The notes: generated by a model not told the origin, from the letters alone. DNA of 9,783 nt from Calditrichota bacterium (GCA_013152765.1 JAADFT010000023.1:1-9783); one strand, 5' to 3'; positions 1 through 7,700 are shown, counted from the stretch's first letter. A program made the numbers and translations.

Positions 1-2737
1 CCAGCGCCACCGGCGACACACGGGCGCTCGGCTCCGCGTCTGTCACCTCGAACGAGTAGACGGCGTTTGGCGCTCCAAGGGGATCCCGACTCACGTTCCC
101 GGAGTTGTCCGTGGCCTCCACGTAGAAACGCACCTTCGAGCCCAGTGGCTGCCCCGGGATGTCGCCAGTGTAAAGCGAATCGCCAGTCGAAGTCATTTCG
201 ATTTCCTGAAAATCGCCGTCCAGGGCGTAGTACAGTTTCACGCTGGTCACGGCAGTGTCGTCCCAGGCCTGAGCCACCACCGCGTACGGCCCGGCGGTGT
301 CGTCGGTGTTTCGGGGGCGCTGCACAACCGCAACCTGTGGAGCCCCTTTTCTGAAAACCTTCCACGCGATGTCGTCGATGTACCAGCCGTCCTCGGTGGC
401 GTGGGCGTCGCTGCCAAAATGGAACTGAATGACCACCGTGTGCCCCACGTAGGGCGCCAGGTCCACGTAAGTGGGGTGCCAGAAATCCCCCGTCCCGGGC
501 GGCCCACCGAAAGCCTGCTCACCGCCAAGAACACGGTTGTAGGAGTCGACAATGTGGTCGTAGCCGCCCACCACCGTGGTCAAAAGCTCGAACGGCCCGC
601 CGTCCACCGAGATTTTCAGGTTGCCGCCATCCCAGAGACGCCCACCGCTGTACTCAAAGTCGTACCAGTGCCAGAACTCGAAGATCGGGCGTTCTGCGCC
701 GCGCAGGTCGATCGGCGGCGTGTTCAGCCGGTCGTCGGCGTTGTCGCGGTACTTGCCGCTGAGGTTCGTCGCCCACACTTTCACGCCCGAGTGGGCATGC
801 GCCGGTCCGGAAGTCGGCACGCCCCACTGCCAGTCTGTCCCCGATGTCGGCGTCAGCACGGAATCGGTCTCCAGGTCGAAAACCTGGTAGTCCAGGATCT
901 TGAAGCTGTACGATCCGCGTTCTGGTGCGACGGCCACATTTCGGTTGGCCGAAGCGTCGCGAGCGAAAATCCGGTAGTGTACGGTCTCCCCGGGCACCGG
1001 TGGATTGAGGACAATTTCGCCCACGTAAACCGAGTCGCGAGGCTCGAGTTCGACAGAAAAAACAGCCGCGTCCGTCCAGTACTCCAGCCACGCGGAGTCG
1101 ATTCCAGCGTCGTCCAGAAGTTCAACATCCACTTCGTAGGTGCCCTTGTAGGCCGACTGGTCGGGCAGGGGATTGTGGACAATCGTCGGCGCAACGACGT
1201 CCTCGGTCACGAGAAAGCTGTCCACAGCAGCAGGCGCCGGTCTCGGCCATGCCCCTCGCCGGCCGTCGACGCTCCAGGCCGTGACGTAAAAGTAGACAGG
1301 TCCGAAGGCCCCGCGACCGGGAATCTGCCCGGCGTAGACGTCCGGTGCACCAGTGGCAGCCATTTGCACGGAGTCCCAGCTGGCGCCGTCGAACGAGTAG
1401 TGCAGGAAAAAGCTCGCCGGATCGAGAATGCACGTGTCCGTGAGGGTGATCGCGGGACGAATCCGCGCTTTCACCGTGTAGGGGCCCACGGCATTTTCCG
1501 TGTCCGGCACGCGAGGCACATCCACAACTGGCTCCTCACCCACAGCCCAGATCGCGAACAGGTTGGGTTGCAGGTTCTCGAGGATTTGCGGCATGATTTC
1601 GGTCGTGTCCGGGAAGAAGCTGGTGCCCACCTCCACAGTCAGCCCGAAGATTTTGTTCTTAACCTCCTGCTCACCGTAGAACCAGTCGTCGGAATCCCCG
1701 TTGGTCAGGTAGATCGCCCCGGATGCCACGTTGCCCGGAACGTAACCGTTGTAGTGGGCCATGCTGTCGCCCAGGGCGACAAAGACGTAGTTGTCCGGCG
1801 TGTTCTTCGCCACGTAACCCCACGGGTAGAGGTAGAGCTGGCTGTAGCTGTGGTAGGACAGGATGATCTTGAAATGGTGCGCAATGCAAAGGTCGCGGAT
1901 TGCCTGCGTCTCCGGTTCCGAAAACGGGCCCGTTCCGCGGTAGATGTTGCTTGACGGATCAGGACTGGAGCCAACGTCGTTGTACCCCCACTTGTACGCG
2001 TAGTTGCGGTTCAGGTCCACCCCAAAGCTACCGTCTCCGTTGTCGCGGCGGTTCTTGCGCCACCAGCGGTCCTGGGTGAAAACGTAATCCAAACCGTCGG
2101 GGTTCATGGTCGGGATGATCCAGATCTGCCGGTGGTCCACAAGGTACGTCACGTAAGGGTCCTTGCCGTAGTTTTCGAGCAGGTAGTGAACCATGTACAC
2201 GGCAATCTCCGGCGTGATGATTTCGCGAGCGTGGTGGTTGGACAGGATGAGCACTTCCGGCTCGTCTTCCTGTTCCGCCACGTTGTCGGAAATTTTGATC
2301 GCCAGGATGTCGCGGTCGGCAATTCCCTGGGTCTTTTCCCAACCGTCCCCAATGTCGTAGACTTTAGCCAGATCCGGGTAGTTGGTTTCGGCCCACTCCA
2401 GCTCCTGCTTGCAGCGCTCGTAGTTGTGAAAATGATCGAAGTACCCGGAGGCTCGCATCTGTTGCTCTACACGAGCGAGGCTTTCGATTTCCACCTGGTA
2501 GCCGAGCCCGAGTTCGTCAAGCCGACGCAGATCACGCGGCCGGGCGAACACCACCAGGGTCTTGGTCCGAGGGTCGTAACCAGCTACGTCCGGACCTGTC
2601 CGCAAAAACGCCTGAACAGCCGCGGACTGGACATTTTCCACTTTCACTCTGACCAGCTTCTGTGGCCGCTCGGCCCGAGCTCCAAGAGCCCAGAAGGCAA
2701 AAAACACTGCCGCGAAAACCCACCCGTAGCGTCGCAT
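1..2737 (-). CDS. Secreted M14 zinc carboxypeptidase, multi-domain, 3' end cut by window edge
   Basis: The frame is open for 912 codons from the ATG at 2737 to the left edge with no stop, so the C-terminus is missing. Residues 1-22 form a signal peptide (RR, hydrophobic core, ARA cleavage site). The M14 catalytic domain spans about residues 100-400 and every key residue aligns with pancreatic carboxypeptidase A: zinc ligands His169 and Glu172 (HARE) and His296 (SYHSYSQ), substrate Arg227 after NPDG, Asn243-Arg244 (VDLNRN), Tyr343, and general base Glu369 (TVEVGT). It should be an active metallocarboxypeptidase outside the cytoplasm, removing C-terminal residues from peptides. Then come two beta-sandwich modules (about 444-510 and 548-615), an immune-inhibitor-A/MAM-like domain (about 620-796, ending DGWYIDDIAWKV) and a third module (831-898). 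A GAGG ribosome-binding site lies 6 nt before the ATG. By analogy with the upstream protease, a T9SS sorting tail is likely beyond the edge, but this is inference. Substrate preference cannot be read. Confidence 0.93.
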   Translation of the reverse strand, partial: MRRYGWVFAAVFFAFWALGARAERPQKLVRVKVENVQSAAVQAFLRTGPDVAGYDPRTKTLVVFARPRDLRRLDELGLGYQVEIESLARVEQQMRASGYFDHFHNYERCKQELEWAETNYPDLAKVYDIGDGWEKTQGIADRDILAIKISDNVAEQEDEPEVLILSNHHAREIITPEIAVYMVHYLLENYGKDPYVTYLVDHRQIWIIPTMNPDGLDYVFTQDRWWRKNRRDNGDGSFGVDLNRNYAYKWGYNDVGSSPDPSSNIYRGTGPFSEPETQAIRDLCIAHHFKIILSYHSYSQLYLYPWGYVAKNTPDNYVFVALGDSMAHYNGYVPGNVASGAIYLTNGDSDDWFYGEQEVKNKIFGLTVEVGTSFFPDTTEIMPQILENLQPNLFAIWAVGEEPVVDVPRVPDTENAVGPYTVKARIRPAITLTDTCILDPASFFLHYSFDGASWDSVQMAATGAPDVYAGQIPGRGAFGPVYFYVTAWSVDGRRGAWPRPAPAAVDSFLVTEDVVAPTIVHNPLPDQSAYKGTYEVDVELLDDAGIDSAWLEYWTDAAVFSVELEPRDSVYVGEIVLNPPVPGETVHYRIFARDASANRNVAVAPERGSYSFKILDYQVFDLETDSVLTPTSGTDWQWGVPTSGPAHAHSGVKVWATNLSGKYRDNADDRLNTPPIDLRGAERPIFEFWHWYDFEYSGGRLWDGGNLKISVDGGPFELLTTVVGGYDHIVDSYNRVLGGEQAFGGPPGTGDFWHPTYVDLAPYVGHTVVIQFHFGSDAHATEDGWYIDDIAWKVFRKGAPQVAVVQRPRNTDDTAGPYAVVAQAWDDTAVTSVKLYYALDGDFQEIEMTSTGDSLYTGDIPGQPLGSKVRFYVEATDNSGNVSRDPLGAPNAVYSFEVTDAEPSARVSPVAL

Positions 2738-2927
2738 GTCGCACCTCGACTCTGATCCAACTCGCCTCACCGCTCTACACCGTCTGACTCGGCATCGACT
2801 GAAACAAATCGCTTCGACTGCAGCTCCGCCGCAGTCCGGCGCACAAAGGTTCCCTGTCGGCCGAAGTAATCTCGCTGCACTGGCTGCCTAAACTGGCCTG
2901 AAACTAAAAAGAGTTCGACGGACTACA
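2738..2927 (-). promoter_or_regulatory. Presumed 5' leader/upstream region of the carboxypeptidase gene
   Basis: This stretch precedes the carboxypeptidase and should hold its leader and perhaps its promoter. I see the GAGG ribosome-binding site at 2744-2747 and one stem-loop (2816-2836, listed separately). I found no convincing -35/-10 pair; the nearest is TTGTAG with TAGTTT after 16 bp around 2895-2925, which is weak. No reading frame here looks like a protein. Confidence 0.3.
2816..2836 (-). other. Short stem-loop in the carboxypeptidase leader
   Basis: GACTGC and GCAGTC form a 6-bp stem, extended by a GC/GC pair after one A-C mismatch, with a 3-nt loop. It lies about 80-100 nt upstream of the start codon. 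It has no U-tract, so it is not an intrinsic terminator. It could be an mRNA leader structure or simply chance in GC-rich DNA. Confidence 0.3.
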
Positions 2928-2958
2928 AAACCGCAGAGGCGCGGAGAACGCAAGGAGC
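2928..2958 (+). repeat. Short dispersed-repeat-like sequence, copy 1 (plus orientation)
   Basis: The sequence starts AAACCGCAGAGGCGCGGAGA and continues to ACGCAAGGAGC. It resembles the purine-rich 'ACCGCAGAGACGCAGAGAACGCAGAG' type of short intergenic repeat that I recall from many environmental bacterial genomes. A second, diverged copy lies in inverse orientation at 3151-3179. Assignment is from memory of the pattern, not from a search. Confidence 0.45.
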
Positions 2959-3245
2959 ATCAGCCACTGCCCCTTCAGGAGTGGCCGGGTAGACAGCATG
3001 AAGCCAACCGGCCCCGGTGGGCAAAGCTCGTTGAGCTCTAAGAATCCCAACCTGTTGAACACCTGCGATTGTCACTCACTGGGGTTCGATTGGTCCCAGC
3101 TCTCCACAAACACTGAACGCGAAAGCGACATCCGACCGCCTCAGCACGAAGCTCTGCGTCCCCTGCGTCGTTGCGGTTTCACGTCCCTTTCTCACGAATT
3201 TTCTGATTCTGCTGCATCAGCACACCTGAGGGCTTCCCGAGCTAA
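2959..3245. other. Intergenic stretch without a recognisable gene
   Basis: Apart from the second dispersed repeat, this stretch holds only minor inverted repeats, such as ACCGG-CC-CCGGT near 3007-3018 and AGCTC-GTT-GAGCT just after it. The one open frame of about 107 codons on the plus strand has a composition that fits no protein family I know and runs through the hairpin repeats, so I do not annotate it. Confidence 0.4.
3151..3179 (-). repeat. Short dispersed-repeat-like sequence, copy 2 (minus orientation)
   Basis: On the minus strand this reads AAACCGCAACGACGCAGGGG followed by ACGCAGAGC. It shares the first 8 bases and about two thirds of the rest with copy 1 at 2928-2958. The two copies face each other across roughly 190 bp, so together they bound a segment of about 250 bp with imperfect terminal inverted repeats. 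I see no transposase and no clear target-site duplication. Confidence 0.45.
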
Positions 3246-3412
3246 GCCCGTTTCAGCGGGCGTCTTCCTCAAAGCATCCCGGGGCTTTGATCCCCGGGCG
3301 GAAAAACTGTGTTTCACTTGATTGAGCCAAATGTGACGTAGCCGGCCTAATCCCGGCAAGAGAAACCCTTTGCCTTGCCCAGGCAAATCCGACGCGGTTC
3401 CCTCGAACCCGC
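3246..3412. repeat. REP-like array of five short GC-rich hairpins
   Basis: Five inverted repeats lie in 167 bp: 3246-3261 (GCCCG / CGGGC, 6-nt loop); 3278-3298 (CCCGGGG / CCCCGGG, 7-nt loop); 3341-3357 (GCCGG / CCGGC, 7-nt loop); 3369-3387 (TTTGCCT / AGGCAAA, 5-nt loop); 3394-3412 (GCGGTTC / GAACCCGC, 4-nt loop, one bulge). Stems are 5-7 bp with loops of 4-7 nt, and none is followed by a T-tract. Such clusters are typical of repetitive extragenic palindrome elements, which are mobilised in other genomes by IS200-like REP-associated tyrosine transposases; none is encoded here. The array sits after the serine-protease terminator and upstream of the carboxypeptidase. Confidence 0.55.
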
Positions 3413-3436
3413 TACTCCGCCAAAAATCGCTTTCCA

Positions 3437-3482
3437 AAGAAAAAACCGCGAAGCAGCAATTCTGAGGGCCGCCTCGCGGTTT
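3437..3482 (-). terminator. Intrinsic terminator of the serine-protease gene
   Basis: On the minus strand, AAACCGCGAGGCGGC pairs with GCTGCTTCGCGGTTT to give a 15-bp stem (two G-U pairs) with a 10-nt loop at 3458-3467. It is directly followed by a run of T (TTTTTTC, the first three in the stem). It begins about 54 nt after the stop codon of the serine protease at 3537. This is a strong Rho-independent terminator and indicates that the two protease genes are not one simple operon. Confidence 0.85.
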
Positions 3483-3536
3483 CGTAGTGCTACCTGTTGC
3501 ACCTCGCAGCTACGGCAAAGGTCATCGTTCTACCCC

Positions 3537-6500
3537 TCACTTCAGGAGGAGGAGCTTGCGCACTGCGCGAACGTCGCCTGCTTCCAGCCGCACGAGGTAG
3601 ACACCGCCCGGAACCGACGCGCCGCGGTCGTCTCTACCGTCCCAGAGCACCCGGTACGAACCCGGTTTCTGCTTCGCATCCACCAAAGTGCGCACCGCCT
3701 GGCCAAGCAGGTTGTAGATCACGACCCGCACCTGAGCAGCGCTGGCCAGGTCGTAGCTGATCGTGGTTGTTGGGTTGAACGGGTTCGGGTAGTTCTGGTG
3801 CAACGCCGTTTCCTTCGGGAGAGTAGCCGTGCGCGGCGTCGACACGCCCACTTCGATCCCCTCGATCACCTGCACATCATCCACGAACCAGCCGAAGAAC
3901 GGCGGCACCTGAGTGGCGTCGGACTGCATCCGAAAACGGATGCGCACGTCCGTGTGCCCGGGACCGGTGAACGGCGTTAGCGAAAGGTCCTTCTGTACCC
4001 ACTGTGACTGCACGCCGTTCAGCGAATCGCCAATCTGAATCCACGTTTTGCCACTGTCGGTGCTCACTTCCACGTACCCGTAGTCGTGGCCGAACTCCAG
4101 GAAGTACTTGGTCCAGTAACGCAACACAGCAGCATTTGCACCGGAAAGATCGAATCCGAAGTTCGTCTCCAGCGACACGTTGGCGTTGTTCGGGTACTGG
4201 TGACCGGGGCTGTCGTTCACGGAAAAGCTGCCGCTGTGTGCGTACAGCGTTTCCAGCCCCCAGCCGTCCTCGGGGGCTACCCAGTCGCCCAGGCCGTGCT
4301 CAAAATCGTCCAGCCCGACCACAAAGAAAGACGTGTCCGACCGACTCAGGTTGTGCTGCATCGACGAATCGCGCGCTGTGATGAAGTAGTACACCGTGTC
4401 GCCGTAGGCGAAAAGGGGAGGAACGCTGCCTTCGAAGGTGTCCGGGAGGTCTCCGGGCTTCAGATTCGCGGAATCCGAAACGGTTTTCGTGAAAAAGTGC
4501 ACGAAGACCGACGTGCCGTCTACACTCATGTTGTCCGTCACCTTCGTGGTCACCGGGAAGGAGCGCTCACCGTTCAGCGAGTTGGCGATCGGCTCGTACT
4601 CGATCACAGGCGGCAGTGTGTCCGGTCCAACGTGGAAGGTGAAAACTCGCTCGGGCGCTCCGGTGGGTTTGGTCTCGGAGAAGTAGGGGTTCACTGTCTG
4701 GATGTAGTACTCGATGTCGGTCGCTTCGCCCGGCGCCGGGATTGTGCCCACGTAGAGCCGGTCGCCCGCCAGGGCCATGTCCTCTTCGTGAAAATCGGCT
4801 TCGCCTTCCTTCTTCCAGTAGAGCCGCACAGCCTCCAGGTCGGAAATGTCCCCGTGCAACGTTGCCATCACCTGCCGGGGTTGATTAACGTCTTCCGTGT
4901 CCCCGAGAGGCTCGTGCTCGATCGTGCTAAGCCATTCCAGCACCCGCGCCATCAGCTCCAGCTTGGTCGTGCTCGGGTTCCACGGCGGGGTCGAGTACTT
5001 CGAGTCGACCGCTTCGAACCCGAAGCCCAGGTAGACGATGCGGTAGTCGCCACTGTACCGGATGGCCGCCGAACGCCCGTCAGAGTAAGTGAAAATCGTG
5101 CGAGCGCTGTCCAGCGGCTCAATCACGTCGGGGTACTGGTTGTCCTGTGACCGGCCAGGCTGGTAAATCCGAAAGTCGAATCCGTCGCTGATCGGATCGC
5201 CCACAACGCCGCGAATGTGGTCGTCGTTGGCGTCGTCGGCAATGTACTGGGCGTGCAACCACTTGTTGAAGAACGAAATGGCTCCGGAGTTGGAGTTGTC
5301 GCTGCTCGGGTCGCACAGGTCCCAGCCGATATCCTGGCCCGAGAGGAACAGGCTCCCACCGTTGCGCAGGAACTTGGCGATGGCCAGACGATCCTGCGAC
5401 TCCAGGCTCGGGAAAGCCCACTCGCACAGCCAGATCACGGTTGGAAAATGCTTCAGAAAGTCGCCCGAGGGGTGCCCACTCTTGGCGAGATCCCAGAGCG
5501 AGTAGTTCACACCGAGCGCATTCAGCACCTCGGTTGTGTACGCTTCAATCTCCAGATTCGTCCCGTCGCCACCGGTGTGGTCGTCGTCCACGACCAGCAC
5601 AGGGGTCTTGCCAATGGTCACCAGCACCGTGTCCGCGCCCACTGTGGAGCCGGAGCGGTGGGTCAGCACGATCTTGGCTACGTGTCCCCGAGCGTTCGGG
5701 CGGATCCGAAAGCTGAGCGGCGTCTGCAACTCCACGGTGGAGTCCGGCGGTAGCTCCGGAATGACGTACTCCCCTTGCAGCACCTGTACAGCGGTGTCCT
5801 CCGAGCTAAGGGTGATCACCACATCGTGACCGGCCCCAACCGAGTAGTTGTGGTACGTCGCCGTCACCGTGACGATTTCGTTGTGCTCAAAGAGGCCGTC
5901 GCCGTCACCTAACGTGGCGTCCGTCACCTGAGCAGACTCCAGCACGATCCGCGGCGGCACCGGCGGCGGGTTCTCCTCCGCAACCGCCCGGTAGGCGTTC
6001 ACCATCCCGGCGCCGATCATCCCTTCGTACCCGGGATTCACGCTGTCGATGTTGTCGCAGGTAGCTACGATGCGTCGCTGCACCTCCAGCCACGAGAGGT
6101 TGGGGTAGTGCGAACGCACCAGCCCGGCAACGCCGGCCACAATTGCCGACGCCGAGCTCGTGCCCGCCGTCAGCCAGCCTTTCCTGGTCCGGGCGCGGTA
6201 CAGATCTCGGAATCCGTACTGAGGAAAGTACGGCGCCGTGGAAATGATCTCTGCAGGCGGGTGCACGTTGAAATCGCCACCCGGTGCGGCAACGTCGACC
6301 GTAACACCGTAGTTCGAAATCGAGCTCAACTTGCCGTTAAAGCCGGTTGCGGCCACAGAAAGCACTCCCTCGTAGCCGGAAGGGTAGTGTGGCTCAGAGC
6401 TGTGGTCGTTCCCGGCCGCACCCACGAAAACCACGTCCTTCGACAACCCGTACTGGATGACGTCCCGCTGGGCGTTCGAGTACCCTCCGCCGCCAAAACT

Positions 6501-7388
6501 CATGTTCACTACCTGGGCCCCGTTGTCAATGGCGTAGCGAATGCCCTTGGTGAGGTCACTCAGGTAGCCGGACCCTTCGTCACTCAGAGACTTGATGGGC
6601 ATGATCAGACATTTGAATCCGCCGGCAGCGATGCCCTTCCCGTTGTTCGTCGCCGCAGCGGCAAGGCCAGCCATTTGCGTGCCGTGGTCCGTGCCGTCAT
6701 CAGCCGTACCGTCGTTGTCCTCGTCGCGACCGTTCGGTTTGGGATTCGGGTCCGCCACCCCGTTGACAAAGTCCCAGCCGTGCACGTCGTCGACAAAGCC
6801 GTTACCGTCGTCGTCGACGCCGTTGTTCGGGATTTCGTCCGTGTTCGTCCAGATTTCGCTGACCAGATCCGGGTGGTCGATGTCGACACCCGTGTCCACG
6901 ATGCCGATGACGACCGTTCTGGAACCCTGCTCCACGTCCCAGGCCTCAGGCGCGTGGATGTCCTGCAAGTACCACTGCTCACTGAACAGCGAATCGTTGG
7001 GTGTAAAGTGCACCTCGTACACGTAGTCCGGCTCGGCGTACTCCACCTCGGGGAGCTGGCTCAGTTCCCGAGCCAGGTAGGCCGGCGAGTAAGGACCTAC
7101 GACGTGCACCTTGTAGATGCGATCGAGACCAAAAGCCTGCTCATCCGGTTTGATGGCCTCGAAGAGCGGTTCGGCAGTGGTAACCGCCGAAGCCAGTTGT
7201 GCGGTCCGTTTGTGCAGAGAAAGCCCGCTCGTCAGGCTCGTTACACTGGCGCCGGGCTTCATTTTCACGATCACGACGTCAGGTGCCCAGCGCTGTCCTT
7301 TGGTGGGCACCTTCCGCGCCCAGACAGAGGGCACCAAAATCAGCATCAGTACAGCAACAGCAACGAACCTGCCCCATCTACTGCGCAT
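3537..7388 (-). CDS. Secreted subtilisin-family (S8) serine protease with T9SS type A sorting domain
   Basis: The protein has 1283 residues. Residues 1-24 are a signal peptide (VWA cleavage site). A propeptide of the fervidolysin/I9 kind follows (about 30-125). The S8 domain spans about 130-470 with Asp165 (IVDTG), His235 (DHGTQMAG), oxyanion Asn327 (GAAGND) and Ser411 (GTSSASA); an acidic, probably calcium-binding loop (VDDDGNGFVDD) lies between Asp and His. Next are a beta-sandwich (about 478-592), a ThuA/class I amidotransferase-like domain (about 595-820), two beta-sandwich modules (854-920, about 930-1024), an immune-inhibitor-A/MAM-like domain (1026-1177) and a T9SS type A tail (1196-1283). 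It should be an active endoprotease, secreted through the outer membrane and either anchored or released. The start at 7388 has GGAGG 7 nt upstream; an in-frame ATG at 7427 would add 13 residues before the signal peptide and lacks such a site. The family and the catalytic triad are certain; the substrate is unknown. Confidence 0.96.
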   Translation of the reverse strand: MRSRWGRFVAVAVLMLILVPSVWARKVPTKGQRWAPDVVIVKMKPGASVTSLTSGLSLHKRTAQLASAVTTAEPLFEAIKPDEQAFGLDRIYKVHVVGPYSPAYLARELSQLPEVEYAEPDYVYEVHFTPNDSLFSEQWYLQDIHAPEAWDVEQGSRTVVIGIVDTGVDIDHPDLVSEIWTNTDEIPNNGVDDDGNGFVDDVHGWDFVNGVADPNPKPNGRDEDNDGTADDGTDHGTQMAGLAAAATNNGKGIAAGGFKCLIMPIKSLSDEGSGYLSDLTKGIRYAIDNGAQVVNMSFGGGGYSNAQRDVIQYGLSKDVVFVGAAGNDHSSEPHYPSGYEGVLSVAATGFNGKLSSISNYGVTVDVAAPGGDFNVHPPAEIISTAPYFPQYGFRDLYRARTRKGWLTAGTSSASAIVAGVAGLVRSHYPNLSWLEVQRRIVATCDNIDSVNPGYEGMIGAGMVNAYRAVAEENPPPVPPRIVLESAQVTDATLGDGDGLFEHNEIVTVTATYHNYSVGAGHDVVITLSSEDTAVQVLQGEYVIPELPPDSTVELQTPLSFRIRPNARGHVAKIVLTHRSGSTVGADTVLVTIGKTPVLVVDDDHTGGDGTNLEIEAYTTEVLNALGVNYSLWDLAKSGHPSGDFLKHFPTVIWLCEWAFPSLESQDRLAIAKFLRNGGSLFLSGQDIGWDLCDPSSDNSNSGAISFFNKWLHAQYIADDANDDHIRGVVGDPISDGFDFRIYQPGRSQDNQYPDVIEPLDSARTIFTYSDGRSAAIRYSGDYRIVYLGFGFEAVDSKYSTPPWNPSTTKLELMARVLEWLSTIEHEPLGDTEDVNQPRQVMATLHGDISDLEAVRLYWKKEGEADFHEEDMALAGDRLYVGTIPAPGEATDIEYYIQTVNPYFSETKPTGAPERVFTFHVGPDTLPPVIEYEPIANSLNGERSFPVTTKVTDNMSVDGTSVFVHFFTKTVSDSANLKPGDLPDTFEGSVPPLFAYGDTVYYFITARDSSMQHNLSRSDTSFFVVGLDDFEHGLGDWVAPEDGWGLETLYAHSGSFSVNDSPGHQYPNNANVSLETNFGFDLSGANAAVLRYWTKYFLEFGHDYGYVEVSTDSGKTWIQIGDSLNGVQSQWVQKDLSLTPFTGPGHTDVRIRFRMQSDATQVPPFFGWFVDDVQVIEGIEVGVSTPRTATLPKETALHQNYPNPFNPTTTISYDLASAAQVRVVIYNLLGQAVRTLVDAKQKPGSYRVLWDGRDDRGASVPGGVYLVRLEAGDVRAVRKLLLLK

Positions 7389-7395
7389 GCCATTT

Positions 7396-7400
7396 CCTCC
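7396..7400 (-). promoter_or_regulatory. Ribosome-binding site that fixes the serine-protease start
   Basis: GGAGG on the minus strand, 7 nt before the ATG at 7388. It supports this start over the in-frame ATG at 7427, because translation from 7427 would run through the site and would put 13 extra residues before a normal signal peptide. Confidence 0.85.
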
Positions 7401-7500
7401 AAACTTGAACGAACAAAAACTTCTCACCCTCTCGGGCGCCTGGACGAAAAAGAGTCAACACGCTGCGGCAGAGACTTCGCCGGAACCCGAATCAATGTCA

Positions 7501-7515
7501 CGTTTGCAACAAACG
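7501..7515. promoter_or_regulatory. Operator-like palindrome in the serine-protease leader
   Basis: CGTTTG-CAA-CAAACG is a perfect 6-bp inverted repeat with a 3-bp centre, 113-127 bp upstream of the start codon. It could be a regulator site or a small RNA hairpin. No regulator family is recognised from it. Confidence 0.25.
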
Positions 7516-7700
7516 GACCAGCCAAAGCGCCAGCGCGTTCGCGGGGTAATTTGCACGCCCCCTTCCCTTCCAACCGTGACTCCTCTCACATCCTTACGAA
7601 GGGAGAAACAGGGGCCCGACAAACTTCCTCAACAGCCCGTCGCAGACGAGTTCACGAAACGCCGCAGCTCTCTGGCGCTCTTACAAATGCGGCATACCAG

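Noticed and set aside
401..1954. Open frame of 517 codons on the plus strand
   Set aside because: It lies antisense to the carboxypeptidase, whose catalytic residues are all in place. Its translation shows no domain and has the Val/Arg/His-rich look of an antisense shadow in GC-rich DNA.
2998..3321. Plus-strand frame of 107 codons
   Set aside because: It runs through one dispersed repeat and two hairpins and has no familiar motif.
3394..3412. T-arm-like GGGTTCGA on the minus strand, possible tRNA
   Set aside because: The bases pair as a simple hairpin, not as a 5-bp T stem with a 7-nt loop, and there is no acceptor, D or anticodon arm around it.
3246..3412. Possible CRISPR array
   Set aside because: The hairpins have different sequences and irregular spacing, so there is no constant direct repeat with spacers, and no cas gene is near.
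7389..7427. In-frame upstream ATG for the serine protease (7427)
   Set aside because: It would add 13 residues in front of a normal signal peptide and run through the strong ribosome-binding site of the 7388 start.
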